Assembly: GCA_007118195.1 (NCBI GenBank)
Contig: SKSA01000160.1
Span: 1-28,583, forward strand
Direction of reading: 5' to 3'
From: Anaerobacillus sp.
GTDB lineage: Bacteria; Bacillota; Bacilli; Bacillales; Anaerobacillaceae
Length of the DNA stretch: 28,583 nt
Part shown: positions 17,516 through 26,304 of the stretch, one piece after another
How the letters are laid out: each line of letters starts with the position of its first letter
Position numbering within the stretch: the first letter of the stretch is position 1
Position numbers and translations under genes: made by a program
The notes under the pieces: model-generated
The model's database searches: none
What the model was told of the DNA's origin: nothing
Seen by the model: only the letters and a program-made list of their open reading frames with translations

Positions 17516-18424
17516 ATGGTGAATTTAGATCAACTTATGGAAGAAGTAATACAATTGCCATCAAAGGTTGTGGCAGTAGCTGCTGCAGAAGATGAGGAAG
17601 TCATTGAAGCTGTAACTGACGCTGTAGATAGGAAATTAGCAACCTTTATTTTATACGGTAATGAAGAAAAAATAAAATCTCTGCTTACTAGTAGTAAAAA
17701 CGAGGGTTACGACAAAAGTGAATACGTGAAAATTGTTAACGTTAACAATGATAAACAAGCAGCGAAATTAGCTGTTCAAGCTGTAAACCAAGGGATTGCT
17801 GATGTATTAATGAAAGGGATGGTACCTACTTCTGTTATATTAAAAGAAGTTTTAAACAAAGAATACGGTCTCCGAGCAGGAAAAGTATTGTCTCACGTAG
17901 CAGCTTTTCAAATTCCAGACGTAGACAGACTGATTTTTGTAACAGATGCAGCGATGAATATAGCTCCTGACCTAAGCCAAAAAGTTGAAATCATTAACAA
18001 TTCGGTTTATGTTGCTAGACGGTTAGGGCTAGAGTTACCTAAAGTTGCGGTACTCTCAGCGGTAGAGACGGTTAATCCTAACATGGTGGCCACTGTAGAT
18101 GGTGCACTGCTTGCTCAAATGAACAAGAGACGCCAAATTAAAAATTGTATTGTTGATGGTCCTCTAGCAGTTGATAATGCAATATCGATTCATGCAGCTC
18201 AGTTAAAAGGAATTGAAGGGGAAGTTGCTGGGAGGGCAGATATTTTGGTCGTTCCGATGATTGAAGTAGGTAATGCTTTATACAAGTCACTTGTTTATTT
18301 TTCAAAGGCAAAAGTTGGTGGAGTAATTGCGGGCGCTAAAGCGCCGATCGTATTGACATCTAGAGCCGATTCAGCAGAAAGTAAATTATATTCCTTAGCG
18401 TTGGCAGTTCGTTCGGTTAGCTAA
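17516..18424 (+). CDS. ptb: Phosphate butyryltransferase (branched-chain acyl-CoA)
   Basis: Ptb exchanges CoA for phosphate on (iso)butyryl-, isovaleryl- and methylbutyryl-CoA, giving acyl phosphate for Buk. The 302 residues show the phosphotransacetylase fold, with KGMVPTSVILKEVLNKEYGLR, FVTDAAMNIAPDL, SAVETVNPNM and DGPLAVDNAIS. The end GAKAPIVLTSRADSAESKLYS is family specific. GAAAGGCGG precedes the ATG by five bases, and a GTG one codon further in is a possible alternative. It is the first gene of the sigma-54 operon. Confidence 0.96.
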   Translation: MVNLDQLMEEVIQLPSKVVAVAAAEDEEVIEAVTDAVDRKLATFILYGNEEKIKSLLTSSKNEGYDKSEYVKIVNVNNDKQAAKLAVQAVNQGIADVLMKGMVPTSVILKEVLNKEYGLRAGKVLSHVAAFQIPDVDRLIFVTDAAMNIAPDLSQKVEIINNSVYVARRLGLELPKVAVLSAVETVNPNMVATVDGALLAQMNKRRQIKNCIVDGPLAVDNAISIHAAQLKGIEGEVAGRADILVVPMIEVGNALYKSLVYFSKAKVGGVIAGAKAPIVLTSRADSAESKLYSLALAVRSVS

Positions 18425-18460
18425 AAGAAAAAAGAGTGAAAAATAGGGAGGAAAAATAAG

Positions 18461-19558
18461 ATGGAAATATTTAAGTATATGGAAATGTATGATTACGAAC
18501 AGGTTGTTGTATGTCAAGATAAACAATCAGGTTTAAAAGCGATCATTGCAATACACGATACAACCCTTGGCCCAGCTCTTGGTGGAACGAGAATGTGGAC
18601 GTATAATTCAGAAGCAGAAGCATTTGAAGATGCACTTCGTTTAGCTAAAGGAATGACCTATAAAAATGCAGCAGCAGGATTAAATCTTGGTGGAGGAAAA
18701 ACAGTTATTATTGGAGACCCTCGTAAAGATAAAAATGAAGAAATGTTCCGGGCGTTCGGTCGCTATATTCAAGGTTTAAATGGTCGTTACATTACAGCTG
18801 AGGATGTTGGTACTACAGTTGCTGATATGGATATCATTCATGAAGAAACCGACTACGTAACAGGTATTTCGCCAGCCTTTGGTTCGTCAGGAAACCCTTC
18901 TCCGGTAACAGCCTATGGTGTTTATGTTGGAATGAAAGCAGCCGCAAAAGAGGCTTTTGGCTCTGATTCTTTAGAAGGATTAACAGTAGCTGTTCAAGGA
19001 GTAGGAAATGTTTCGTACACACTTTGTAAACATTTACATGAAGAAGGAGCAAAGTTAATTGTTACTGATATTAATAAAGACTCTGTTGCAAGAGCGGTAG
19101 AAGATTTTGGTGCTAAAGCTGTCGACATCAATGATATTTACAGTGTTGAATGTGACATTTTCTCACCTTGTGCATTAGGAGCAATAGTTAATGATGAAAC
19201 AATCCCGCAACTTAAAGCGAAAGTCATTGCAGGGGCAGCCAATAATCAATTAAAAGATACGAAGCATGGTGATCAAATTGCTGAGTTAGGAATTGTTTAT
19301 GCACCTGATTATGTGATTAATGCAGGTGGAGTTATTAATGTGGCTGATGAATTATACGGATACAATCAAGAACGCGCATTAAAAAGAGTAGAAACAATTT
19401 ATGATAGTATTTTGAAGGTTTTTGAAATTTCAAAACGTGACCAAATTCCAACGTATGTAGCAGCTGATCGTATGGCTGAAGAAAGAATTGAAAATATGCG
19501 TAAATCGCGTAAGCAATTCTTAACTAATGAGCACAGTATTTTAAGTAGACGTCGTTAA
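18461..19558 (+). CDS. bcd: Leucine dehydrogenase (branched-chain amino acid dehydrogenase)
   Basis: Bcd uses NAD to deaminate leucine, valine and isoleucine oxidatively to their 2-keto acids, the substrates of the BKDH complex. It has 365 residues. The catalytic lysine is in [10 protein letters not shown] (Lys80), the substrate lysine is Lys68 in TYKNAAAG, and the NAD-binding turn is [10 protein letters not shown] (177-185). A strong AGGGAGGA site precedes the ATG. The 159 bases after it are unusually long for this operon and hold a large palindrome. Confidence 0.97.
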   Translation: MEIFKYMEMYDYEQVVVCQDKQSGLKAIIAIHDTTLGPALGGTRMWTYNSEAEAFEDALRLAKGMTYKNAAAGLNLGGGKTVIIGDPRKDKNEEMFRAFGRYIQGLNGRYITAEDVGTTVADMDIIHEETDYVTGISPAFGSSGNPSPVTAYGVYVGMKAAAKEAFGSDSLEGLTVAVQGVGNVSYTLCKHLHEEGAKLIVTDINKDSVARAVEDFGAKAVDINDIYSVECDIFSPCALGAIVNDETIPQLKAKVIAGAANNQLKDTKHGDQIAELGIVYAPDYVINAGGVINVADELYGYNQERALKRVETIYDSILKVFEISKRDQIPTYVAADRMAEERIENMRKSRKQFLTNEHSILSRRR

Positions 19559-19575
19559 TTAATAGTAGTAGAAAT

Positions 19576-19689
19576 ATAGAGGGTGGCTTTTTATAAGGAG
19601 ATACGTGGCCTGAAAAGAAAAATTAGTATCGTTAAAGTTGTGACATACTAACTTTTATAGGCTAGTAGCTTTATGAAGCCAGCCTCTAT
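19576..19689. repeat. 114-base structured palindromic element between bcd and buk
   Basis: The outer arms ATAGAGGGTGGCTT (19576-19589) and AAGCCAGCCTCTAT (19676-19689) are complementary at 13 of 14 positions. Inside, GCCT (19608-19611) can pair with AGGC (19659-19662) and TTAGTAT (19623-19629) with ATACTAA (19645-19651). There is no open reading frame and no T tail. It looks like a miniature inverted-repeat element or a structured RNA in the bkd transcript; no clear target duplication is seen. Confidence 0.65.
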
Positions 19690-19732
19690 CATTATAGTTA
19701 GGTTTTAAATAAATCTGTTGGGGGTAAGTTTT

Positions 19733-20815
19733 TTGCAACATGAATATCGAATTTTAGCCATTAATCCAGGATCTACTTCCACTAAAATAGGCGTATATGT
19801 TAATGAACGATCTTTAATAGAAACGACGATTCGTCATGATTCAGATTCGATCAATTCTTTTGAACGAATTATCGATCAATATTCATTTCGAAAGGAAACA
19901 ATTTTAGAAACTCTCGATGAAGAAGGGATTAACATTTCTAAGCTAAGTGCTGTTGTCGGGAGAGGCGGATTGTTACGTCCGATTGAAGGTGGTACGTATG
20001 AAGTGAATGATGCTATGTTGAAGGATTTACGTTTAGGCTTTTCAGGAGAACACGCATCTAACTTAGGTGGAATTTTGGCTTTTGAAATTGCCAAGCAACT
20101 TAATATTCCTTCTTTTATTGTAGACCCAGTTGTTGTGGATGAAATGGTTCCAATTGCTAAAATATCTGGATTTGCTCTTTTCGAAAGAAAAAGTATTTTT
20201 CATGCCTTAAACCAGAAGGCAGTAGCAAGGAGAGTTGCTAAAGATCTAGGTAAAAAATATGACCACTTAAATTTAATTGTTACTCATATGGGTGGTGGTA
20301 TTACAGTAGGAGCTCATAAAGGTGGTCGTGTAATTGATGTCAATAATGGATTACATGGAGAAGGACCATTTTCCCCAGAGCGAGCTGGAACAGTTCCCGC
20401 TGGAGATTTAGTATCTTTGTCATTTTCAGGACAATATTATGCAGATGAGATAATGAAAAAAATCGTCGGTCAAGGTGGGCTTGTCGGGTATTTAGGGACA
20501 AATGATGCAGTAGAAATCGAAAAAAGAATTGAATCTGGAGATAAAGAGGCAAAGTTAGTTTATGATGCGATGGCTTATCAAGTCGCTAAAGAAATAGGGG
20601 CAGCAAGTACAGTTTTAAAAGGGGAAGTAGATGCCGTTGTTTTAACAGGTGGGCTTGCCTATGGTAAAGGTTTTGTGAAGGAAATTACCGATCGAATTAG
20701 TTGGATCGCTGATGTGATTGTACATCCGGGAGAAAATGAGCTTCAAGCGTTAGTTGAAGGCGGTTTGAGAGTGCTCCGTGGAGAGGAACAAGCAAAATTA
20801 TATCCAAATCAATGA
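19733..20815 (+). CDS. buk: Butyrate kinase (branched-chain fatty acid kinase)
   Basis: Buk moves phosphate from branched acyl phosphates to ADP, yielding ATP and the free acids. As an ASKHA-fold acetokinase relative it has [13 protein letters not shown] near the N-terminus and [20 protein letters not shown] and [14 protein letters not shown] in the middle. The TTG at 19733 is the likely start: GGGGG lies eight bases before it, it gives 360 residues, and the N-terminus [14 protein letters not shown] aligns with B. subtilis Buk (KLQEQRILVINPGS). The in-frame TTG at 19718 overlaps that ribosome site and is unlikely. Confidence 0.95.
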   Translation: MQHEYRILAINPGSTSTKIGVYVNERSLIETTIRHDSDSINSFERIIDQYSFRKETILETLDEEGINISKLSAVVGRGGLLRPIEGGTYEVNDAMLKDLRLGFSGEHASNLGGILAFEIAKQLNIPSFIVDPVVVDEMVPIAKISGFALFERKSIFHALNQKAVARRVAKDLGKKYDHLNLIVTHMGGGITVGAHKGGRVIDVNNGLHGEGPFSPERAGTVPAGDLVSLSFSGQYYADEIMKKIVGQGGLVGYLGTNDAVEIEKRIESGDKEAKLVYDAMAYQVAKEIGAASTVLKGEVDAVVLTGGLAYGKGFVKEITDRISWIADVIVHPGENELQALVEGGLRVLRGEEQAKLYPNQ

Positions 20816-20844
20816 AAATGTAAAGTAGTGAAGGGGATAAAAGA

Positions 20845-22266
20845 ATGGCTCACGAATATGACTTAGTAATACTAGGGGCTGGAACTGGTGGTTATGTAGC
20901 TGCCATCAAAGCTTCACAGATAGGATTAAAAGTGGCTGTCGTTGAAAAAGCAAAACTAGGCGGTACGTGTCTACACCAAGGGTGTATCCCGAGTAAGGCA
21001 CTACTTAGAAGTGCTGAAGTGTACTCAACAATGAAACACTCTGAACAGTTCGGTATAAGTGCAAACGATATCACTCTTCACTTCGATAAAGTTCAACAAA
21101 GAAAAGAGAAAATCATTGAAAACTTACATAAAGGCGTTCAACATCTAATGAAGAAAGGTAAAATTGATGTTTACGAGGGGATTGGGCGTATTTTAGGACC
21201 ATCTATTTTTTCTCCTACTCCTGGAACTATATCTGTGGAACTAAACAATGGTGAAGAAAATGAGATGCTTATTCCGAAAAATGTTCTCATTGCAACAGGT
21301 TCTAGACCAAGAACATTACCTGGCCTTGAGATCGATGGACAATTTGTTCTTACGAGTGATGAAGCATTAAAAATGGAGACTCTTCCTGACTCAATGATTA
21401 TTGTCGGGGGAGGAGTAATTGGGATTGAATGGGCGTCGATGCTCGCTGACTTTGGTGTCAAGGTAACTGTTCTTGAGTACGCAGATCGTATTTTACCTAC
21501 AGAAGATCATGAAATTTCAAAAGAAGCTGCTCGTTCAATGAAGAAAAAGGGTATTAAAATGATAACGGGTGCTAAAGTCCTTTCAGAAACGATTGAAAAG
21601 GGAGAAACCGTATCAATTCAAGCTGAGCATAAAGGAGTAACAAAAACGTTTTCTGCCGAAAAACTTCTCGTATCAGTTGGAAGACAAGCAAATATTGAAG
21701 GAATTGGTTTAGAAAATACCGATATTCAAGTCGAAAATGGTGTGATTCAAACGAATGAGTTTTATCAAACGAAGGAATCTCACATTTATGCGATCGGTGA
21801 TGTCATCGGTGGACTTCAACTAGCGCATGTGGCCTCTCATGAGGGGGTTATTGCCGTTGAACATATGGCTGATCAAACTCCACATGAGCTAGACTATAAC
21901 TTAATCGCTAAATGTGTTTACAGTTCTCCTGAAATTGCAAGTGTCGGGTATACAGAAAATGAAGCAAAAGAAAAAGGATATAAAGTGAAAACGGGTAAGT
22001 TTTTATTTAAAGCCATTGGGAAAGCGATGGTCTTCGGTGAGACAGATGGTTTTGTGAAACTTGTCGTAGATGAAGATACAGAAGATTTATTAGGAGTTCA
22101 CATGATTGGGCCTCATGTGACAGATATGATTTCAGAAGCAGCACTTGCAAAAGTGTTAGATGCGACACATTGGGAAGTCGCAAATACCATTCACCCACAT
22201 CCAACGCTTTCAGAGGCGATTGGTGAAGCAGCTTTAGCTGTAGATGGGAAAGCAATTCACGGGTAG
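20845..22266 (+). CDS. lpdV: Dihydrolipoyl dehydrogenase, E3 of the branched-chain keto acid complex
   Basis: LpdV reoxidises dihydrolipoamide on BkdB with NAD through FAD. It has 473 residues. FAD is bound by ILGAGTGGYVAA (9-20). The redox disulfide is CLHQGC (Cys42, Cys47). The NAD-binding turn is IVGGGVIGIEWAS, and the C-terminal acid-base pair is in HPHPTLSEAIGEAA (His452, Glu457). All catalytic residues are present. AAGGGG precedes the ATG. The position inside the bkd operon identifies it as the dedicated E3 and not the pyruvate dehydrogenase one. Confidence 0.96.
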   Translation: MAHEYDLVILGAGTGGYVAAIKASQIGLKVAVVEKAKLGGTCLHQGCIPSKALLRSAEVYSTMKHSEQFGISANDITLHFDKVQQRKEKIIENLHKGVQHLMKKGKIDVYEGIGRILGPSIFSPTPGTISVELNNGEENEMLIPKNVLIATGSRPRTLPGLEIDGQFVLTSDEALKMETLPDSMIIVGGGVIGIEWASMLADFGVKVTVLEYADRILPTEDHEISKEAARSMKKKGIKMITGAKVLSETIEKGETVSIQAEHKGVTKTFSAEKLLVSVGRQANIEGIGLENTDIQVENGVIQTNEFYQTKESHIYAIGDVIGGLQLAHVASHEGVIAVEHMADQTPHELDYNLIAKCVYSSPEIASVGYTENEAKEKGYKVKTGKFLFKAIGKAMVFGETDGFVKLVVDEDTEDLLGVHMIGPHVTDMISEAALAKVLDATHWEVANTIHPHPTLSEAIGEAALAVDGKAIHG

Positions 22267-22392
22267 TAGTTTTGAGTGAAGAGTGAAGAGTTTTGAATTT
22301 TGAGTTTAGAGTTATTTGAAAGTAACGCTCCGTAGGCAAAGCTTTCACCAACTCAACACTCAAAACTCAAAACTCACAATTTAAAATTACCA
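22267..22392. repeat. Degenerate GAGTTTT-repeat hairpin element between lpdV and bkdAA
   Basis: The 5' arm (about 22276-22322) is built of degenerate GAGTTTT/GAGTGAA units. The 3' arm (about 22342-22386) is built of the complementary CTCAAAA units. The top stem GAAAG (22318-22322)/CTTTC (22342-22346) encloses a 19-base loop. The whole can fold into an imperfect hairpin of about 40 pairs. No gene lies in it. It resembles short palindromic repeats dispersed in many bacterial genomes. Confidence 0.7.
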
Positions 22393-22434
22393 TTAAACTA
22401 TGTTATGTTTGGGCAACGTAGCATAGCTTTCAAA

Positions 22435-22458
22435 AATTGTACATGATCAATTGTACAT
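22435..22458. repeat. Direct repeat AATTGTACAT upstream of bkdAA
   Basis: AATTGTACAT occurs at 22435-22444 and 22449-22458, a 14-base period. Each copy contains the palindrome TGTACA. It lies 26 bases before the bkdAA ATG and could be an operator; no regulator is assigned. Confidence 0.4.
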
Positions 22459-22483
22459 TCTACTTATAAAAGGGGGGCTTATA

Positions 22484-23482
22484 ATGACAGAAAATCGTCA
22501 TGCATCCGTAGGTTTAGGTGATCAAGATGTACTTGAAATTTATGAGACGATGTTACTCGCTAGAAAAATAGATGAAAGAATGTGGCTATTAAATCGAGCT
22601 GGAAAAATTCCTTTTGTTATCTCTTGTCAAGGCCAAGAGGCGGCTCAAGTCGGAGCTGCTTTTGCATTAGACAAGGAAAAGGATTATGTTTTACCTTATT
22701 ACCGTGACATGGGTGTGGTTCTAAGATTTGGGATGACGGCTCGTGATCTTATGTTATCAGCATTTGCGAAAGCAGAAGATCCAAACTCTGGTGGAAGACA
22801 AATGCCGGGGCATTTCGGGCAAAAGAAGAATCGCATAGTAACAGGATCTTCTCCAGTTACAACACAAGTTCCACATGCTGTAGGGGTTGCTTTAGGTGGC
22901 AAGATGCAAGGAAAAGACTTTGTAACGTTTACGACGTTTGGAGAAGGCTCTTCAAACCAAGGTGACTTTCATGAAGGGGCTAACTTTGCTGCTGTTCATA
23001 AGTTACCTGTCATCTTAATGTGTGAAAATAATAAGTATGCGATTTCAGTACCGATTCATAAGCAGTTAGCTTGCGAAAAAGTATCTGATCGAGCAATTGG
23101 CTACGGAATGCCAGGTGAGACAGTGGACGGGAATGACCCGATTGCGGTTTATCAAGCTGTCAAAGCAGCAGCTGAGCGCGGAAGAAAAGGGGAAGGACCG
23201 ACGTTAATTGAAACAGTATCTTATCGTTTGACACCGCACTCTAGTGACGACGATGACCGTGCGTACCGTTCAAGAGAAGAAGTTGAAGAAGCGAAAAAGA
23301 AAGATCCAATTTTTACTTTTAAAGCTTATTTACAAGAGCTTAATATATTAACGAATGAAATAGAAAAAGAAATAAACGAACGTATTTCTACTGTTGTAAA
23401 TGATGCAACAGAGTATGCGGAAGCTGCAGCCTATGCTCCAGCCGAAGATGCTTTAAAATACGTTTACGCTGAGGGGGAATAG
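22484..23482 (+). CDS. bkdAA: Branched-chain 2-oxoacid dehydrogenase E1 alpha subunit
   Basis: With BkdAB it forms the TPP-dependent E1 that decarboxylates the keto acids of Leu, Ile and Val and acylates the lipoyl arm of BkdB; the acyl-CoAs prime branched-chain fatty acids. It is 332 residues from the ATG at 22484, which has AGGGGGG seven bases upstream; the TTG at 22451 is not supported. The TPP motif is GEGSSNQGDFHEGANFAA continuing to CENNKYAIS. The E1-alpha loop YRLTPHSSDDDDRAYR is present. It is separated from lpdV by 217 bases containing a palindromic insert. Confidence 0.96.
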   Translation: MTENRHASVGLGDQDVLEIYETMLLARKIDERMWLLNRAGKIPFVISCQGQEAAQVGAAFALDKEKDYVLPYYRDMGVVLRFGMTARDLMLSAFAKAEDPNSGGRQMPGHFGQKKNRIVTGSSPVTTQVPHAVGVALGGKMQGKDFVTFTTFGEGSSNQGDFHEGANFAAVHKLPVILMCENNKYAISVPIHKQLACEKVSDRAIGYGMPGETVDGNDPIAVYQAVKAAAERGRKGEGPTLIETVSYRLTPHSSDDDDRAYRSREEVEEAKKKDPIFTFKAYLQELNILTNEIEKEINERISTVVNDATEYAEAAAYAPAEDALKYVYAEGE

Positions 23483-23485
23483 CCG

Positions 23486-24469
23486 ATGCCAATTATGTCC
23501 TATATTGATGCTGTGACATTAGCTATAAAAGAAGAAATGGAACGCGACGATAAAGTGTTTGTTGTTGGTGAGGACGTTGGAGCCCGTGGCGGTGTATTTA
23601 GAGCAACGAATGGTTTATATGAGAAGTTTGGTGAAGAAAGAGTGATTGATGCCCCGTTAGCAGAATCAGCGATTGTAGGTGTCGGTGTTGGTGCGGCGAT
23701 GTACGGAATGCGACCAATTGCCGAAATTCAATTTGCTGACTTTATTATGCCAGCGGTGAACCAAATTGTATCAGAAGCGGCAAGAATTCGTTATCGTACA
23801 AACAACGACTGGAGTTGTCCGATGGTCATCCGTGCTCCTTATGGGGGTGGGGTTCACGGGGCTTTATATCATTCACAATCAGTAGAAGCAATGTTTGCTG
23901 GAATCCCAGGATTGAAAATTGTTATGCCGTCTACCCCATACGATGTAAAAGGTTTACTAAAAGCGGCTATTCGAGATGATGATCCAATTTTATTCTTTGA
24001 ACATAAGCGTGCCTACCGTTTAATTAAAGGGGAAGTCCCTGCAGATGATTACACACTTCCAATCGGTAAAGCTGATGTAAAACGTGAAGGTGAAGATATT
24101 ACCGTTATTACTTACGGTTTAGCTGTTCATTTTGCTCTGCAAGCAGCTGAGAGATTAGCTAAAGATGGTATTTCGGCTCATGTATTAGATTTACGTACGG
24201 TTTATCCGTTAGATAAAGAGGCGATTGTTTCAGCGGCTAGTAAAACTGGTAAAGTACTTCTTGTTACTGAAGATAATAAAGAAGGTAGCATTATGAGTGA
24301 AGTTGCAGCGATTATAGCAGAACATTGTTTATTTGAATTAGATGCGCCAATTCAGCGATTAGCAGGTCCTGATGTTCCTGCAATGCCTTATGCACCTACA
24401 ATGGAGAAGTTCTTTATGATTAATCCTGATAAAGTAGAAAAAGCGATGCGAGATTTAGCAGAATTTTAA
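23486..24469 (+). CDS. bkdAB: Branched-chain 2-oxoacid dehydrogenase E1 beta subunit
   Basis: This is the transketolase-like beta chain of E1, 327 residues, the same length as the B. subtilis protein. It contains VFVVGEDVGARGGVFRAT at the N-terminus, PLAESAIVGVGVGAAMYGMRP (TPP and subunit contact) and APYGGGVHGALYHSQS. The C-terminal half has the transketolase C domain with HVLDLRTVYPLDKE. It starts three bases after bkdAA with its ribosome site inside the bkdAA end, so the two chains are probably translated in equal amounts. Confidence 0.97.
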   Translation: MPIMSYIDAVTLAIKEEMERDDKVFVVGEDVGARGGVFRATNGLYEKFGEERVIDAPLAESAIVGVGVGAAMYGMRPIAEIQFADFIMPAVNQIVSEAARIRYRTNNDWSCPMVIRAPYGGGVHGALYHSQSVEAMFAGIPGLKIVMPSTPYDVKGLLKAAIRDDDPILFFEHKRAYRLIKGEVPADDYTLPIGKADVKREGEDITVITYGLAVHFALQAAERLAKDGISAHVLDLRTVYPLDKEAIVSAASKTGKVLLVTEDNKEGSIMSEVAAIIAEHCLFELDAPIQRLAGPDVPAMPYAPTMEKFFMINPDKVEKAMRDLAEF

Positions 24470-24486
24470 GAGGGAGGTAACATACA

Positions 24487-25782
24487 TTGACGACAGAAAT
24501 TAAAATGCCGCAACTAGGTGAAAGTGTAACAGAAGGTACGATAAGCAAATGGCTAGTGAAGCCAGGAGTTAAAGTAAATAAATATGACCCGATTGCTGAA
24601 GTGATGACGGACAAAGTAAATGCTGAAGTTCCTTCCTCTTATACAGGTGTGATTAAAGATCTTATTGCTAATGAAGATGAGACGATTGAAGTTGGTGGTG
24701 TCATTTGTACGATGCAAGTAGAAGGTGAAGCTTCAGAACCAACTACAAAGAACGAGGAAACGAAAGTAACAGAAGGAGTTGAACAAGAAGTTCGAAATGA
24801 TAGTGAGAAAAAACGTTATTCTCCAGCAGTACTTCGTTTAGCGGGAGAACATAATATTGATCTAGCCTCTGTTCAAGGAACAGGTCGTGGTGGTCGTATT
24901 ACTAGAAAAGATATTCAAGCAATGATCGAAAGTGGAAATATACCAACAAGTACTACAGTTGAGAAGAAGGTTGAGCCAACCGGACCGCCTGGAGATGTTA
25001 AGGAAGAAACGGTTACGCCACCTGCTGCTAGTGCTGATAATTTGCAATCAACGGCTCAACAGAATATCTCTGCTGCTCCTGGTGATATTGAAATTCCAGT
25101 CTCTGGAGTGAGAAAAGCGATCGCTGCTAATATGGTGAAAAGTAAACACGAGGCACCGCACGCTTGGACAATGGTAGAAGTAGATGTTACGAACCTTGTC
25201 AATTACCGAAATAGTATTAAAACAGATTTTAAACAAAAAGAAGGCTTTAATATTACATTCTTACCTTTCTTCATTAAAGCCGTTGTAGAAGCGCTAAAAG
25301 AATTTCCTCAACTTAATTCAATGTGGGCAGGAGATAAAATTATTCAAAAGAAGGATATTAACATTTCAATTGCAGTGGCTACTGAAGATGCTTTATATGT
25401 TCCAGTCATTAAACAGGCTGATGAAAAATCGATCAAAGGAATTGCTAGAGAGATTAATGACTTAGCTGGTAAAGTAAGAAATAAAGCGATTAATAGCAAT
25501 GATATGCAAGGCGGTACCTTTACTGTCAATAATACTGGCTCATTCGGATCTATACTTTCAACACCGATTATTAACCATCCGCAAGCGGCTATCTTATCGG
25601 TAGAATCGATCGTTAAACGTCCTGTTGTCATGGATAATGATGCGATTGCGATTCGTCACATGGTGAATATATGTTTATCGCTAGATCACCGTGTATTAGA
25701 CGGTTTAGTGTGCGGCCGCTTCTTAGCTACTGTAAAAGAGAAACTAGAAACAATCTCTAAAGAGAATACTCAATTATATTAA
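24487..25782 (+). CDS. bkdB: Lipoamide acyltransferase E2 of the branched-chain keto acid complex
   Basis: The E2 core transfers the acyl group from lipoate to CoA. It has 431 residues. The single lipoyl domain (1-78) carries its lipoylated lysine in EVMTDKVNAEV (Lys43). A flexible Glu/Thr-rich linker follows, then the peripheral subunit-binding domain (about 110-147, YSPAVLRLAGEHNIDLASVQ). A Pro/Ala/Thr linker leads to the catalytic domain ending in LDHRVLDGLVCGRFL (His401, Asp405). The TTG start has GAGGGAGG ten bases upstream and yields MTTEIKMPQLGES, typical of the family. It is the last gene of the operon. Confidence 0.97.
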   Translation: MTTEIKMPQLGESVTEGTISKWLVKPGVKVNKYDPIAEVMTDKVNAEVPSSYTGVIKDLIANEDETIEVGGVICTMQVEGEASEPTTKNEETKVTEGVEQEVRNDSEKKRYSPAVLRLAGEHNIDLASVQGTGRGGRITRKDIQAMIESGNIPTSTTVEKKVEPTGPPGDVKEETVTPPAASADNLQSTAQQNISAAPGDIEIPVSGVRKAIAANMVKSKHEAPHAWTMVEVDVTNLVNYRNSIKTDFKQKEGFNITFLPFFIKAVVEALKEFPQLNSMWAGDKIIQKKDINISIAVATEDALYVPVIKQADEKSIKGIAREINDLAGKVRNKAINSNDMQGGTFTVNNTGSFGSILSTPIINHPQAAILSVESIVKRPVVMDNDAIAIRHMVNICLSLDHRVLDGLVCGRFLATVKEKLETISKENTQLY

Positions 25783-25824
25783 ACTTTATATGGTAGAAAA
25801 GTTTTAACCCTATCATTTTAAAAG

Positions 25825-25865
25825 ACCATAGTATGTTGTGAACAGTCACAGCTGCTATGGTTTTT
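25825..25865 (+). terminator. Rho-independent terminator of the bkd operon
   Basis: ACCATAG (25825-25831) pairs with CTATGGT (25855-25861), with an inner TGTGA/TCACA stem (25837-25841, 25846-25850). TTTTT (25861-25865) follows. Confidence 0.85.
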
Positions 25866-25989
25866 GTATGAAAAAGCGGATGATTTCGTGAACGAGCATC
25901 TGAGATTCGTCAGAAGGTCACGGCGAAGTGAAGGAAATCGTCCGCCTTTTTCGTTTTAGATGGTGGCGGCAGGTATGTCGCCATGAGCG
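25861..25989. repeat. Structured element, copy 1 of a diverged tandem pair
   Basis: Copy 1 starts with TTTTTGTATGAAAAA. Its first module is a long hairpin: GCGGATGATTTC (25876-25887) with GAAATCGTCCGC (25934-25945), an inner CGTGA/TCACG, and a TCTGA/TCAGA tip. The second module is CCGCC (25942-25946), AGATGGTGGCGG (25958-25969) and CGCCA (25979-25983), where the middle block can pair either way. It has no credible ORF and is more GC-rich than its surroundings. Confidence 0.65.
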
Positions 25990-26200
25990 TTTTGTACGAA
26001 AAAAGAACGAGTGATTTCCTGAAGGAGCCTCTAAAGGTCGATAGAGTGTGCTCCTCCGGTTACTCGTCGCAAAGCTGCACGATGAATTGAAGTGTCCCAT
26101 GATGTGACCCGCGGTCAGTAGCTTTACAGCGCAGAGAGGAAAAGTCGACCGTCATTTTTACATGCCAGATGGTGACGGTGCTACGTCATGTTGGTTTTGT
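25990..26200. repeat. Structured element, copy 2 of the diverged tandem pair, with an 80-base insertion
   Basis: Copy 2 repeats TTTTGTACGAAAAA and then GTGATTTCCTGAAGGAGC (copy 1: ATGATTTCGTGAACGAGC). The hairpin uses ACGAGTGA (26007-26014)/TTACTCGT (26060-26067), AGGAGC/GCTCCT and CTCT/AGAG. An extra stretch (about 26068-26148) holds AAAGCT (26071-26076)/AGCTTT (26120-26125). The second module recurs as CCGTC (26149-26153), AGATGGTGACGG (26167-26178) and CGTCA (26184-26188). Together with copy 1 it fills the gene-free gap after bkdB. The remaining bases to 26304 are AT-rich with no clear signal. Confidence 0.65.
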
Positions 26201-26304
26201 ATTTAAAATTTTTTTACAAAAAAACATTTTTAGTTACATCGTTTGATAAGATGTGGGAAACCTACTAACTGTTACATATTTAATCAAGAAAGGTTGGTTT
26301 TCCT

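Noticed and set aside
22007..22363. 118-residue reverse-strand ORF spanning the lpdV end and the palindromic insert
   Set aside because: Its sequence is Leu/Ser-rich shadow translation of lpdV and the GAGTTTT repeats.
22267..22392. CRISPR array suggested by repeated GAGTTTT/CTCAAAA units
   Set aside because: The units are 6-8 bases, degenerate, without spacers and arranged as two complementary arms.
25918..26100. 60-residue reverse-strand ORF in the structured repeat region
   Set aside because: No ribosome site or family resemblance, and the region is better explained by paired RNA-like stems.
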